From Lactonifactor sp. BIOML-A5 (lineage in GTDB: Bacteria; Bacillota; Clostridia; Lachnospirales; Lachnospiraceae), in assembly GCF_009677585.1 (NCBI RefSeq), contig NZ_WKYV01000001.1, positions 253,001-317,000 on the forward strand: a stretch of DNA of 64,000 nucleotides, written 5' to 3'. Positions within the stretch are counted from its first letter, which is position 1, and each line of letters starts with the position of its first letter. Below, one piece after another: positions 1 through 7,659 of the stretch. The position numbers and the translations under genes are program-made. The notes below the pieces were generated by a model. The model saw nothing but the letters and a program-made list of their open reading frames with translations. It ran no database searches and was not told the DNA's origin.

Positions 1-223
1 AGGCCTGGGTTCCGCGGACGATTCCGCAGGAGTGTTTAGAGAGTCTTAGGCAAAACCGGGATTCACGCAGGAGATTTTTTCGGCAGTCCGGGCCGAAAAA
101 AAGTGAGCATGGGCAGAGAATGCACATAAAGCATTCTTTGCACATACGAACGGTGCTCCGGCGGGGATTCCGGTTTTGTCTTAGACTCTCTTCGCGACGG
201 AGGTGTCCCCGGAACCCAGGCCT
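1..223. repeat. Long imperfect inverted repeat with nested hairpins
   Basis: Bases 1-19 are the reverse complement of 205-223 with one mismatch. Bases 39-64 are the near reverse complement of 165-190 (gagagtct and caaaaccgg blocks conserved). Inside lie two smaller hairpins: TTTTTTCGGC/GCCGAAAAAA around 75-101, and GCAGAGAATGC/GCATTCTTTGC at 113-141. The whole forms a cruciform or long RNA stem of about 220 bp that ends near the window edge, so it may extend further left. No convincing protein is encoded in it. It could be a MITE-like element or a structured intergenic repeat; what it does is not evident. Confidence 0.7.
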
Positions 224-355
224 TCCTCCCGCCCGAACCAGCCAGCCCACCGCCGCGGGATTCCTCTCACCGTCCCCTCCCCGCCCATACAAAAAGAAAA
301 CGCTGCCCCCCAAACGACAACGCCGTCTGCTTCGCAACGCTTTCCCTCTCACTTG
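224..355. other. Gene-free tail downstream of the ACT gene
   Basis: Pyrimidine-rich plus strand with C runs (CCCCTCCCCGCCC) and no credible gene. Read on the minus strand, as transcript downstream of the ACT gene, a weak CGTTG/CAGCG stem at about 305-330 is followed by a T-rich stretch and could act as a poor terminator. Otherwise nothing is recognised. Confidence 0.4.
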
Positions 356-796
356 TTAATCAGCAAACAAATCCGAAAGTGCATCCTGGCAAATAAGTTT
401 TATGCCATTTTTGCTGAGCACCTCAATCGCCTTCTCATTATCCGGCACACGGAAGATCATATAGGCCAAATCCACTTTTCTCGTAATAAAAGCATATGTA
501 TACTCCAGATTCACACCGTTCTGGCCTAAAATGTCCAGTACTTTGACTAGACTTCCCGGCCTGTCCGGAATTTCTACTGCGAGAACTTTTGTTATGGAAA
601 AGACATAACCCTCATCCTTCAGCACGCAGGCTGTTTTATAGGAATCGTCCACAATGATTCTCAGAATGCCGAAGTCTTCCGCATCAGCCAATGACATGGC
701 ATGCATATTAATCTGATTGTCGTCCAGAAGCTTGGCGAATTCTTTTAACTGGCCCGGCTTATTTTCCAGAAAAACAGATATCTGCTTTACAGTCAT
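356..796 (-). CDS. Tandem ACT-domain protein
   Basis: 146 aa consisting of two ACT domains, about residues 3-66 and 70-140; the second opens with the typical VEIPDRPGSLVKVLDIL strand-helix. ACT domains bind amino acids and sense or regulate amino-acid metabolism. No enzymatic domain is attached. The gene starts 14 bp after the phenylacetate-CoA ligase stop, so the two are co-transcribed; ACT proteins of this type commonly accompany paaK-like ligases in anaerobes. A role as an aromatic amino-acid (or derived acyl) sensor for the ligase is inference. The start ATG at 796 has GAGGAGGGATAC upstream as ribosome site. Confidence 0.88.
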   Translation of the reverse strand: MTVKQISVFLENKPGQLKEFAKLLDDNQINMHAMSLADAEDFGILRIIVDDSYKTACVLKDEGYVFSITKVLAVEIPDRPGSLVKVLDILGQNGVNLEYTYAFITRKVDLAYMIFRVPDNEKAIEVLSKNGIKLICQDALSDLFAD

Positions 797-810
797 AGTA
801 TCCCTCCTCT

Positions 811-2112
811 TTAATATAGGTTACGTTTATCAATTACACGTACCGCTTTTCCCTCGCTGCGGGCAATACTCTTTGGTGCCACAAGTTTTACCACTGCATA
901 AATACCGAGCATTGCTTTCAGTGCATCCCTCAGTTCTTTTTCCTTGGCCGATACATAGGACAGGGAGTCGGAGAACATTTCCGGTGTCATTTCCACCAGC
1001 ACCTCCAGCTTGTCGCTGTTATTCTCTCTGCTTACGATAATCTGGTAATTAGCGGGATATCCCTTGTTCAAAAGAACTGTCTCAATCTGTGACGGGAAAA
1101 CATTTACCCCTTTAACAATAAGCATATCATCGCTGCGTCCCATTGGTTTTGTCATACGCACATGCGTCCTTCCACAGGAGCATTTCTTACGATTCAGGAC
1201 ACAGATGTCCCTGGTCCGGTAGCGAAGCAAAGGGAATGCCTCCTTTGTAATGCTAGTGAATACCAACTCTCCCTTTTCTCCGTCCGGCAGCACCTCTCCG
1301 GTATTAGGATCGATAATCTCCGCAATAAAATGATCTTCGTTAATATGCATTCCGGCCTGCTCGCTGCACTCGAATGACACACCCGGCCCTGATATCTCAG
1401 TAAGACCATAAATATCATAAGCTTTAATCCCCAGTTTGTTCTGGATATCCTGACGCATTTCTTCACTCCAGGCCTCCGCGCCAAAGATACCTGCTTTTAA
1501 CTTAATCTGATCCTGCAGGCCTCTTTCACAGATTGTCTCTCCTAAATAAGCCGCATAGGACGGCGTACAGCAGAGAATTGTAGAACCCAGATCACACATA
1601 AACTGGATCTGACGATCTGTATTTCCGGAAGACATAGGGAGTGTAAGGGCACCCACTTTATGAGACCCGCCGTTAAGCCCCGGGCCGCCGGTAAATAAGC
1701 CATATCCATAGCTTACATGAACCACATCGTCTTTCGTTCCCCCGGCGGCCACAATCGCCCGGGCGCAGCACTCATCCCACAGATCGATATCATGCTGTGT
1801 ATAAAAAGCAACTACTCTTCTTCCTGTTGTTCCGCTTGTGGATTGGATACGCACGCAATCTTTTAGCGGCATTGCCATTAATCCATATGGATACGCTTCC
1901 CTCAAATCGTCCTTAGTTAGAAAGGGCAATTTATGGAGATCCCCTCTGGACTTAATATCCTCAGGCTTTACCCCCTTTTTGTCCATCATACTGCGGTAAT
2001 ATGGCACGTTCTGATAAACGTGATGTACCGTTTTCACAAGACGCTCATCCTGCCATGCTTTGATCTGATCCTGAGATGCGCATTCTATCTCTGGTTGATA
2101 ATAATTGGGCAT
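811..2112 (-). CDS. paaK: Phenylacetate-CoA ligase (AMP-forming)
   Basis: 433 aa, normal length for the family. Activates phenylacetate or related aryl acids (likely products of aromatic amino-acid fermentation) to acyl-CoA with ATP, in the cytoplasm. The P-loop-like A3 motif STSGTTGRR lies at residues 91-99, a YGLTEISGPGV A5 region follows, and the mobile C-terminal AMP-ligase domain begins near residue 330 (GRSDDMLIVKGVNVFP). A CxC pair (KKCSCGRTH), frequent in paaK-like enzymes, is present. AAAGGAATTAC precedes the ATG. First gene of an operon with the ACT protein. In fermenters this family often works beside indolepyruvate/arylpyruvate ferredoxin oxidoreductases, but none is in the window, so the substrate is not fixed by context. 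Confidence 0.9.
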   Translation of the reverse strand: MPNYYQPEIECASQDQIKAWQDERLVKTVHHVYQNVPYYRSMMDKKGVKPEDIKSRGDLHKLPFLTKDDLREAYPYGLMAMPLKDCVRIQSTSGTTGRRVVAFYTQHDIDLWDECCARAIVAAGGTKDDVVHVSYGYGLFTGGPGLNGGSHKVGALTLPMSSGNTDRQIQFMCDLGSTILCCTPSYAAYLGETICERGLQDQIKLKAGIFGAEAWSEEMRQDIQNKLGIKAYDIYGLTEISGPGVSFECSEQAGMHINEDHFIAEIIDPNTGEVLPDGEKGELVFTSITKEAFPLLRYRTRDICVLNRKKCSCGRTHVRMTKPMGRSDDMLIVKGVNVFPSQIETVLLNKGYPANYQIIVSRENNSDKLEVLVEMTPEMFSDSLSYVSAKEKELRDALKAMLGIYAVVKLVAPKSIARSEGKAVRVIDKRNLY

Positions 2113-2194
2113 GTTTCGTAATTCCTTTCTCTTCTGATTTTACGTATATTTGGTTTGAACTACATAGGAACAAGCCAGAATAAAACTTATGTAT

Positions 2195-2223
2195 ATTATA
2201 GCAGTTATCAAAATAAAGGTAAA
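2195..2223 (-). promoter_or_regulatory. Sigma-A promoter for paaK-ACT operon
   Basis: TTTACC, 17 bp, TATAAT on the minus strand, with TG one base before the -10 (extended -10). It overlaps the stop of the upstream GGDEF gene and gives a leader of about 75 nt before the paaK ATG. Confidence 0.65.
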
Positions 2224-3695
2224 TAATCTTTTGTATCTTTTGACGGTTCCTCCATCCACTTCACAAACTGTCTCTCCAGCCAGGGATCAAACTGTCTGCC
2301 GGACCACCTTTCTAATTCAGAGATAATGGCTTTATCGTTTTCTGCCGCTTTGCCATAATAACCATACTTCATCCTGTCATATGCATCCACAAGCATTAGA
2401 AGCCTGGATTCCAGAGGTATCTCCTGCCCCTGAATCCCGTAGGGATAACCGCTCCCATCCCAATTCTCGTGATGAAACAAAAGTACCCGCGCCATTTCAT
2501 GAGTTTCCGGCATAGACCGAAGAATACGGTATCCCGTTTCTGAGTGGCGCCTTATTTCCTTTTTCTCCTCCTCATTTAGCAGTTCCTTCTTATTTAATAT
2601 TTCATCCGATATGGATGCCATTCCAATGTCATGAACATATCCCAGCTGTCTCAGGAAGTGTATCTTCTCTTGTTCCCAGCCCAGATATTGGCCAAATGCA
2701 CCGGCCAGACGCGATACCCTCTGCGAGTGCCGGTAAATCTTACTGTTTCTGTCAAATAAAGTCTTTAGAATCAGATCAATGGTCTCATACTTTTTTCCTG
2801 TACTGTGCAGAAGCTTCCTGCTGTACATCATATCTTCAGCTGCAGAAATTATAGTAACCAGAGACTCCTCTGGTTCCTTTTTTACAGCGTATCCCCAGGA
2901 AAATGAGACCGGCAGGCCGCCCAGAATACAGGATTTAATTTCCTCCTGCACTTTATTCAGATAAATCTGAGCCTCTTCCAAAAGTGTCTTTCTGAAAAAA
3001 ATCACTATTTCATCTCCCCCCGTGCGTATGATTAAATAATTTGGAGATGCAAATTTTTTAAGTACCCTGGAAACTTTTATAATAGCCCGATCCCCAAAAG
3101 AATGACCCAGTGAATCATTTATCATCTTCAAACCATCGATGTCAATCATAGCCACTGTCAGGGGAAGCTCACTGTCCCCATTCTGATTCTGTACAAAATC
3201 ATCGTAAAAATGCCTGTTGTACATCCCGGTGAGAGCATCTCTCCTGCTCAATTCCATGATCTCCATCTGTTTTCGCTTTAGACCGGAGGTGTCTGTAAGC
3301 GCACTCCATATAACAGCCTTGCCGCCACGTTTTTTCCAGTTATCCTCTGCCCTCTCCTGGTATTTTCTGCTTGTCACAGTTACTGCAATAGTTCTGCACT
3401 CCCCCTGAAGTTCTATGTCCGCAGCATCCGTCTCCCCATAGCAAAGAATCCTGTGTATCATCTCCCACATCACATCTTCATACTCCGGAAGGATATAATC
3501 GAAAAAATTTTTGCTCTCACTCTCTGTACTGTTTTCTCCAGCCCCTACCATTCTGCCAAAAGCCCGGTTGGCTGTTATAATTCTGCCATCTTCTTCATAG
3601 ATTACATACCCTATAGGTGCTCCGTCAAATATCTGCTTATAGCCGCCTTCTTTCACGGCCCACTCTGAAGCTTTAAGATCATCCTTCTGTTCCAC
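2208..3695 (-). CDS. PAS-GGDEF-HD-GYP cyclic-di-GMP signalling protein
   Basis: 495 aa from the preferred GTG start at 3695: AAGGAG lies 9 nt upstream, while the in-frame ATG at 3719 has no ribosome site. A PAS domain (about 20-125) is followed by a diguanylate cyclase domain (about 150-300, GGDEI at 226-230 with upstream DIDGLKMINDSLGH) and an HD-GYP phosphodiesterase domain (about 310-480; HD at 355-356, HHENWDGSGYP at 408-418). Both active-site signatures look intact, except that the HDxGK lysine is Met (HDIGM). It could therefore make and break c-di-GMP under control of a PAS ligand. Cytoplasmic; no membrane segment. Monocistronic by its own promoter. Confidence 0.9.
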   Translation of the reverse strand: MEQKDDLKASEWAVKEGGYKQIFDGAPIGYVIYEEDGRIITANRAFGRMVGAGENSTESESKNFFDYILPEYEDVMWEMIHRILCYGETDAADIELQGECRTIAVTVTSRKYQERAEDNWKKRGGKAVIWSALTDTSGLKRKQMEIMELSRRDALTGMYNRHFYDDFVQNQNGDSELPLTVAMIDIDGLKMINDSLGHSFGDRAIIKVSRVLKKFASPNYLIIRTGGDEIVIFFRKTLLEEAQIYLNKVQEEIKSCILGGLPVSFSWGYAVKKEPEESLVTIISAAEDMMYSRKLLHSTGKKYETIDLILKTLFDRNSKIYRHSQRVSRLAGAFGQYLGWEQEKIHFLRQLGYVHDIGMASISDEILNKKELLNEEEKKEIRRHSETGYRILRSMPETHEMARVLLFHHENWDGSGYPYGIQGQEIPLESRLLMLVDAYDRMKYGYYGKAAENDKAIISELERWSGRQFDPWLERQFVKWMEEPSKDTKDYLPLF

Positions 3696-3740
3696 AATAT
3701 ACCTCTCCTTAATGAACATGATTTAACCATAATGGTATCT

Positions 3741-3769
3741 ATTATAGAAGAAGTACCCGGTGGATTCAA
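3741..3769 (-). promoter_or_regulatory. Sigma-A promoter for the GGDEF/HD-GYP gene
   Basis: TTGAAT, 17 bp, TATAAT on the minus strand. Just downstream an ACCAT-A-ATGGT palindrome (about 3726-3736) lies in the early transcribed region and could be an operator; nothing in the sequence says for which regulator. Confidence 0.7.
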
Positions 3770-3964
3770 ACAAATCCCGTCGAAGGCTGAAGGGAGTAAT
3801 TTGTCGCAAATCAGCAAAATGAGGGTATCTGTACACTCTCATGGGAGAAAGTGTCCATAGGAAGGGTTAAGAATATGTTAATTTCCCCAATGCTTCTCCT
3901 CCCGGCCACTGTCGTGTTTTATTCCAAATAAAATTCTTGGCGTAAAACCCCAACCTGTCTCATA
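3770..3964. other. Intergenic region between divergent genes
   Basis: No gene is seen. It contains a modest hairpin ACACTCTC-atgg-GAGaaAGTGT at about 3834-3856 with no T run after it. The rest shows no recognised motif. Confidence 0.4.
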
Positions 3965-3973
3965 CATATGTTA
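3965..3973 (+). promoter_or_regulatory. Possible sporulation (SigE/SigK-type) -10 element
   Basis: CATATGTTA fits the mother-cell CATANNNTA -10 pattern and lies about 30 nt before the ATG of the ferritin-like gene. The -35 is not clear, and no good sigma-A promoter was found for this gene. Confidence 0.3.
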
Positions 3974-3997
3974 ACAGAAAGAATCAGGAGGTGTTGT

Positions 3998-4510
3998 ATG
4001 GAACAAAAAGGCTTTGTATTTGCCGCCGAGGCTCCGTATCCCCAGGTAAAGGTAAAATGTATGAATCAGATGTACGCAAGGGAGATGGCAAGTAATATAG
4101 GGGCCTGCAACTCAGAAATGTCAGCAGTCAGCCTCTATTTTTACAACAGCATTATTGCAGGAGAGACCTACAAGGAGATATCTGATTGTTTCCACAAGAT
4201 CATGATCGTTGAGATGCACCATCTGGATATTTTTGGAAGGCTGGCGTATCTTCTTGGTGCCGATCCCCGCCTGTGGGCGTACACAAGAAGACGTCCCATA
4301 TACTGGTCCCCCGGATGCAATCAATACCCCAGACAGCTCAAGGATCTGCTTCAGAACGCTCTTCGGGGTGAGGAAGAGGCTATCCGCAAATATAAAAGGC
4401 AGGCAGAAAGCATCCGGGATCCCTATGTTGTGGCAAATTTACAAAGAATCATAGAAGATGAGAACATACATGTAGAAATATTTCAGACACTCTGCAGACA
4501 GTATTTATAG
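3998..4510 (+). CDS. Ferritin-like (rubrerythrin/CotJC-type fold) protein
   Basis: 170 aa from the ATG at 3998, chosen because CAGGAGGTG lies just upstream; the longer reading from 3968 lacks a ribosome site. The arrangement of putative metal ligands fits a four-helix diiron/dimanganese bundle: Glu40, Glu72-x-x-His75, Glu126 region, Glu155-x-x-His158. The N-terminus (YPQVKVKCMNQMYA) resembles small ferritin-like proteins of clostridial spores and CotJC-like catalases. No rubredoxin domain is attached. Activity (peroxide detoxification, Mn-catalase-like or structural) cannot be decided from sequence. Single gene with a possible sporulation promoter. Confidence 0.7.
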   Translation: MEQKGFVFAAEAPYPQVKVKCMNQMYAREMASNIGACNSEMSAVSLYFYNSIIAGETYKEISDCFHKIMIVEMHHLDIFGRLAYLLGADPRLWAYTRRRPIYWSPGCNQYPRQLKDLLQNALRGEEEAIRKYKRQAESIRDPYVVANLQRIIEDENIHVEIFQTLCRQYL

Positions 4511-4520
4511 ACAACCAGCT

Positions 4521-4565
4521 AAAAAATCCGGCAGCGCCATTCCTCTCAGGGAGCGGTGCTGCCGG
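4521..4565 (-). terminator. Rho-independent terminator of the MFS gene
   Basis: CCGGCAGCGCC (4528-4538) pairs with GGTGCTGCCGG (4555-4565) with one G-T pair. On the minus strand it is followed by TTTTTT (4521-4526 complement). It may also stop the convergent ferritin-like transcript, though without a T run. Confidence 0.8.
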
Positions 4566-4569
4566 TCTG

Positions 4570-5850
4570 CTAGTTCTGCTGGGGCCTGGCCATAGGGCCC
4601 ACAGTTTCTCTCTGCTTTCTGGACAGGCGGTAAATGCAGACAGCACAAAGAAAACCCACGGCTGCGCTTGCCATAGCACAGGCAAAGATAATTTTATACC
4701 CGGATGCACCGGGATACCGATCAAGCCAGTGCCCTATTACCGTATACATAAACGCATCCGGAAGAAATCCCAGAGCAGATGCAAATCCTACAACAGCTCC
4801 ATTTACACCGGCCGGCACGCCCGCTTCCGTCAATGTGGCAAAATAAACTCCACGGTTCACGTAAATAGCCAAACCAAATGTAAACATCAGAACCGTAGCC
4901 AAAAGCAGAAACTGACTGCCCCCCGGTATAAAAAGCATAATTCCAAATCCCACTGCAATAATGATAAAAGCAAAGACCATCGTCAGTGAGGAAGAATGAA
5001 TTTTGTCTGCGATAAATCCTCCCGAAGTTCCCCCGGCTATCTGAAGCCCCCAGGTCCTAAGCGTTCCAATGGCAGCTGCAAAGGTTACAGAAGCCCCCAT
5101 TACTCCGGTAAGGTAGGGCGTAAAGTACCCCAGGCAGATGAAACACATCATAGTAGCAAATATAGTAATTGTAATGAGCCACGCCTGAGGCATTCTCAGA
5201 GCCGTAATAAAATTGCGGACAGGTGAAATCTTTCCTTCCGCAGACCCCTGTACCTCTGTCTTGGCTGCAGGAATGACAAAATATGTAATGATGCCTAAGA
5301 CAATATTTACGACTGCATAGATAAGAATAACTGTGCGCAGTCCACCTGCGATGGAAACAGCCCGGTTAAATATGGCTACAATTCCAAGGCCAATCAAAGT
5401 AGATATAAACCCCCGGGTGCCCTCCAGAAGCCCAAACAGCCTTCCCTGTTCATTTTCAGTTCCAAGGTTCCTCACATAATTGATCAGTGCCGGCCAGAAG
5501 ATAAGAGAACTGGTAAAAGCCCAGAAAAAGCTAATGCCAAAGGCAATGGGATAGGCCGGAAAAGCGGCAAACCAGAAGCCCGCAAGTCCAGTTAATATCT
5601 GTCCGGAAGATAATAATATTTTACTGGAAATCCTGTCAGCCACAGCTCCGCCTATGATATAGCAGATCACGGAGCCAATCCCATAGGCACTCATCAAATT
5701 TCCAAGCTGGGCATTAGAATATCCAAAGGCCTCCAGCATTGCATCATAATAAGAGTAGCGCAGATAGGGGAGCTGATAGATCAGCCCCACAGCCGCGGAC
5801 AGCAGAATCAGAATAAACCATTTGTTTTTAACACCTTTCCTTGTGTTCAT
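4570..5850 (-). CDS. MFS transporter under sigma-54 control
   Basis: 426 aa from the ATG at 5850 (AAAGGGGG 6 nt upstream; the first ATG at 5868 precedes this site and is not used). Twelve predicted membrane helices; the loop GGAVADRISSKILLSSGQ between helices 2 and 3 is the classical MFS motif A variant. Its -24/-12 promoter is shared in type with mttB, and it is adjacent to the activator gene, so uptake of the quaternary amine or other substrate used by the MttB-family enzyme is the simplest inference. MFS rather than BCCT or ABC transport is less usual for betaines, so the substrate may be a different methylated compound. The motif does not reveal the substrate. Confidence 0.85.
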   Translation of the reverse strand: MNTRKGVKNKWFILILLSAAVGLIYQLPYLRYSYYDAMLEAFGYSNAQLGNLMSAYGIGSVICYIIGGAVADRISSKILLSSGQILTGLAGFWFAAFPAYPIAFGISFFWAFTSSLIFWPALINYVRNLGTENEQGRLFGLLEGTRGFISTLIGLGIVAIFNRAVSIAGGLRTVILIYAVVNIVLGIITYFVIPAAKTEVQGSAEGKISPVRNFITALRMPQAWLITITIFATMMCFICLGYFTPYLTGVMGASVTFAAAIGTLRTWGLQIAGGTSGGFIADKIHSSSLTMVFAFIIIAVGFGIMLFIPGGSQFLLLATVLMFTFGLAIYVNRGVYFATLTEAGVPAGVNGAVVGFASALGFLPDAFMYTVIGHWLDRYPGASGYKIIFACAMASAAVGFLCAVCIYRLSRKQRETVGPMARPQQN

Positions 5851-5916
5851 AAATTGCCCCCTTTGCATAAATAACTTCTATCTTCAGCGTTTAAGATATG
5901 TTATTTATGTTTATGA

Positions 5917-5931
5917 GCAAATTATGTGCCA
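5917..5931 (-). promoter_or_regulatory. Sigma-54 promoter of the MFS gene
   Basis: Minus strand TGGCACA-TAAT-TTGC, matching the consensus TGGCACG-N4-TTGC at every position but one. It lies between the activator stop (5939) and the MFS start (5850), giving a leader of about 55 nt. The MFS gene can thus be fired independently of the activator gene upstream. Confidence 0.88.
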
Positions 5932-5938
5932 GTTCATA

Positions 5939-7399
5939 TCAGCGAAACTCTCCGGAAGTAATCTTATATTTTTTAAGCTTCACTGTCAGTGACTGTCTAG
6001 ATATGCCGAGAAGTTTTCCGCAATGTGTCAGATTCCCTCTGGTTTTCTCCATAGCCGACTCTATAATCGTCCTTTCATAATTATCGACCAGCAGGGGCAG
6101 ATTCTTATATTCTGATAACTCCCAGCTGTCTGCACTCTGTTTAAAGGCCATGTCATATGCGGTCTTTACGCTTTTATTCTTAATCACCGACTTTTTCAGA
6201 TACTCCAAAAAATAATTAGGGATATGTTCGAACCCTATATATGAATCATTATCACCAAGCATATTAAACGCACTTTCCAGGATGTTTGAGAGCTCCCGTA
6301 CATTTCCTGGCCAGTCATAGGTTAGAAACATTGATTTTAAAGAAGGGATCAGGTCAATCACCAGAGCATTCTGTTCTGCATTATATTTATCAATCAATGA
6401 CTGCATTAGAATAAATAAATCATTGCCTCTGTCCCTCAAAGGCGGGATAATAATAAGGCCTGTGGATAAACGGTAATACAGATCCGTCCTCATAATTTTA
6501 TCATTTATGAGCTTTTCGGGAAGTACATTGGTTGCACTGATTATACGGCAGCTTATTTTCCTGAATTTATTGTCCCCTACTCTCTGAACCTCCTTTTCCT
6601 GAATGGCACGAAGAATTTTAGCCTGCAGCAGCAAAGGCATGGAATTGATTTCGTCCAGAAATATGGAACCATCTTTTGCTTTTTCGAATAACCCCACACT
6701 GTCTACTGCCCCGGTAAATGCCCCTTTTACCGTACCGAACAAAGTGCTCTCCAGCAGAGTCTCCGGAATAGCTGCACAGTTCACCGGGACAAAAGGACCT
6801 GCATAATAGTTGCTGGCATTATGTATACTCTGTGCAAACAGTTCCTTTCCAGTGCCTGTTTCCCCGCAGAGCATAACCGGCATATCTTTTCCTGCAAACC
6901 TTTTTGCAACCTGTATGGTGTTCTGCAATACACTGCTTTTTCCCATAATATCATCAAACATATATTCTGTTCCATTTTTCAGTTGTTTGTGTCTGAGTTT
7001 AATGGTGCTCTTCTTCATAAATGATATATTTTGGATCAGCCGCCTTTTCAGAGAACTCACAGGATCGCAAAAGATCACTGCACCTACCGTTTCTCCTTCT
7101 TTTACTATCGGATAGGCACTGGTTAAAGCATTGTTTCGTTTCCCGTTGCAATACCATTCCAGATTTATATTTTCTATTGATTTACCCGTATGCAGGGCAG
7201 TGATCCCCGGGGATATGGTTTCTTCCCCCAGATAAATACTCTGATAGATTTGAAACGCCTGTTTGCCAATTATCTCATCCCGCCTGAGTGCGTCCAGTTC
7301 TTCTGCGGCCTTATTAATAAACCTAAAGGTGCCATCCTGATTCAAAATATAAACTGCCGTGGGCAGCATATCCAGGATTTCCCAAAAAATTGATTCCAT
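5939..7399 (-). CDS. PAS-type sigma-54-dependent transcriptional activator
   Basis: 486 aa from the ATG at 7399 (AGGAGG 8 nt upstream; the TTG at 7405 is too close). N-terminal PAS sensor (about 5-115), AAA+ domain (about 150-385) with Walker A GETGTGKE (179-186), the sigma-54-contacting GAFTGA loop (226-231) and Walker B SIFLDEINSM, then a Fis-type helix-turn-helix at the C-terminus (LTHCGKLLGISRQSLTVKL). It has no receiver domain, so it responds to a ligand or redox state via PAS rather than to a histidine kinase. It lies divergent from mttB and upstream of the MFS gene; both have sigma-54 promoters, so it almost certainly activates them. Confidence 0.93.
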   Translation of the reverse strand: MESIFWEILDMLPTAVYILNQDGTFRFINKAAEELDALRRDEIIGKQAFQIYQSIYLGEETISPGITALHTGKSIENINLEWYCNGKRNNALTSAYPIVKEGETVGAVIFCDPVSSLKRRLIQNISFMKKSTIKLRHKQLKNGTEYMFDDIMGKSSVLQNTIQVAKRFAGKDMPVMLCGETGTGKELFAQSIHNASNYYAGPFVPVNCAAIPETLLESTLFGTVKGAFTGAVDSVGLFEKAKDGSIFLDEINSMPLLLQAKILRAIQEKEVQRVGDNKFRKISCRIISATNVLPEKLINDKIMRTDLYYRLSTGLIIIPPLRDRGNDLFILMQSLIDKYNAEQNALVIDLIPSLKSMFLTYDWPGNVRELSNILESAFNMLGDNDSYIGFEHIPNYFLEYLKKSVIKNKSVKTAYDMAFKQSADSWELSEYKNLPLLVDNYERTIIESAMEKTRGNLTHCGKLLGISRQSLTVKLKKYKITSGEFR

Positions 7400-7424
7400 T
7401 CTCAATACCTCCTCATGCCATAAG

Positions 7425-7453
7425 TTAATAGAGCTCTTACACTAATAATGCAA
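7425..7453 (-). promoter_or_regulatory. Possible sigma-A promoter of the activator gene
   Basis: TTGCAT, 17 bp, TATTAA on the minus strand. The -35 overlaps the first GCAAT-N4-ATTGC palindrome, so activator binding there could repress its own gene. Confidence 0.45.
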
Positions 7454-7507
7454 TAATTATTGCAGTTAGTCAATAAAAGCAATAATTATTACCGCAATTA
7501 ATATTGC
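7450..7507. promoter_or_regulatory. Upstream activating sites: three GCAAT-N4-ATTGC dyads
   Basis: GCAATAATTATTGC at 7450-7463 is a perfect palindrome. A near copy GCAATAATTATTAC starts at 7479, and GCAATTAATATTGC occupies 7494-7507. Centres are at about 7456, 7486 and 7500, roughly 90-130 bp upstream of the -24 element of the mttB promoter, where enhancer sites of sigma-54 activators lie. The Fis-type HTH protein encoded next door is the likely binder. Confidence 0.75.
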
Positions 7508-7581
7508 ACTAACTCCAACTCCTCTCTCGTGTACTGCCTCTCATAATAGACAGACAATCGTTTTTCACACTCGCCTTATTT

Positions 7582-7596
7582 TGGCACAGTTTTTGC
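7582..7596 (+). promoter_or_regulatory. Sigma-54 promoter of mttB-like gene
   Basis: TGGCACA-GTTT-TTGC, one mismatch from consensus, same seven-base -24 box as the MFS promoter. The predicted start near 7608 gives a leader of about 50 nt; AAAGGAG precedes the ATG at 7660. Confidence 0.9.
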
Positions 7597-7659
7597 TTGT
7601 ATAACCATATAGCGTTTAAGATATAAAAAAACTAGGAGATTGTCGAAAGGAGTACGGTT

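Noticed and set aside
203..529. 108-aa open frame on plus across the repeat tail and ACT gene
   Set aside because: Overlaps the ACT gene antisense, Pro/Ser-rich low-complexity start, no ribosome site.
3834..3856. Terminator-like hairpin in the intergenic region
   Set aside because: Short, interrupted stem with no T run, and it lies between divergent genes where no terminator is expected.
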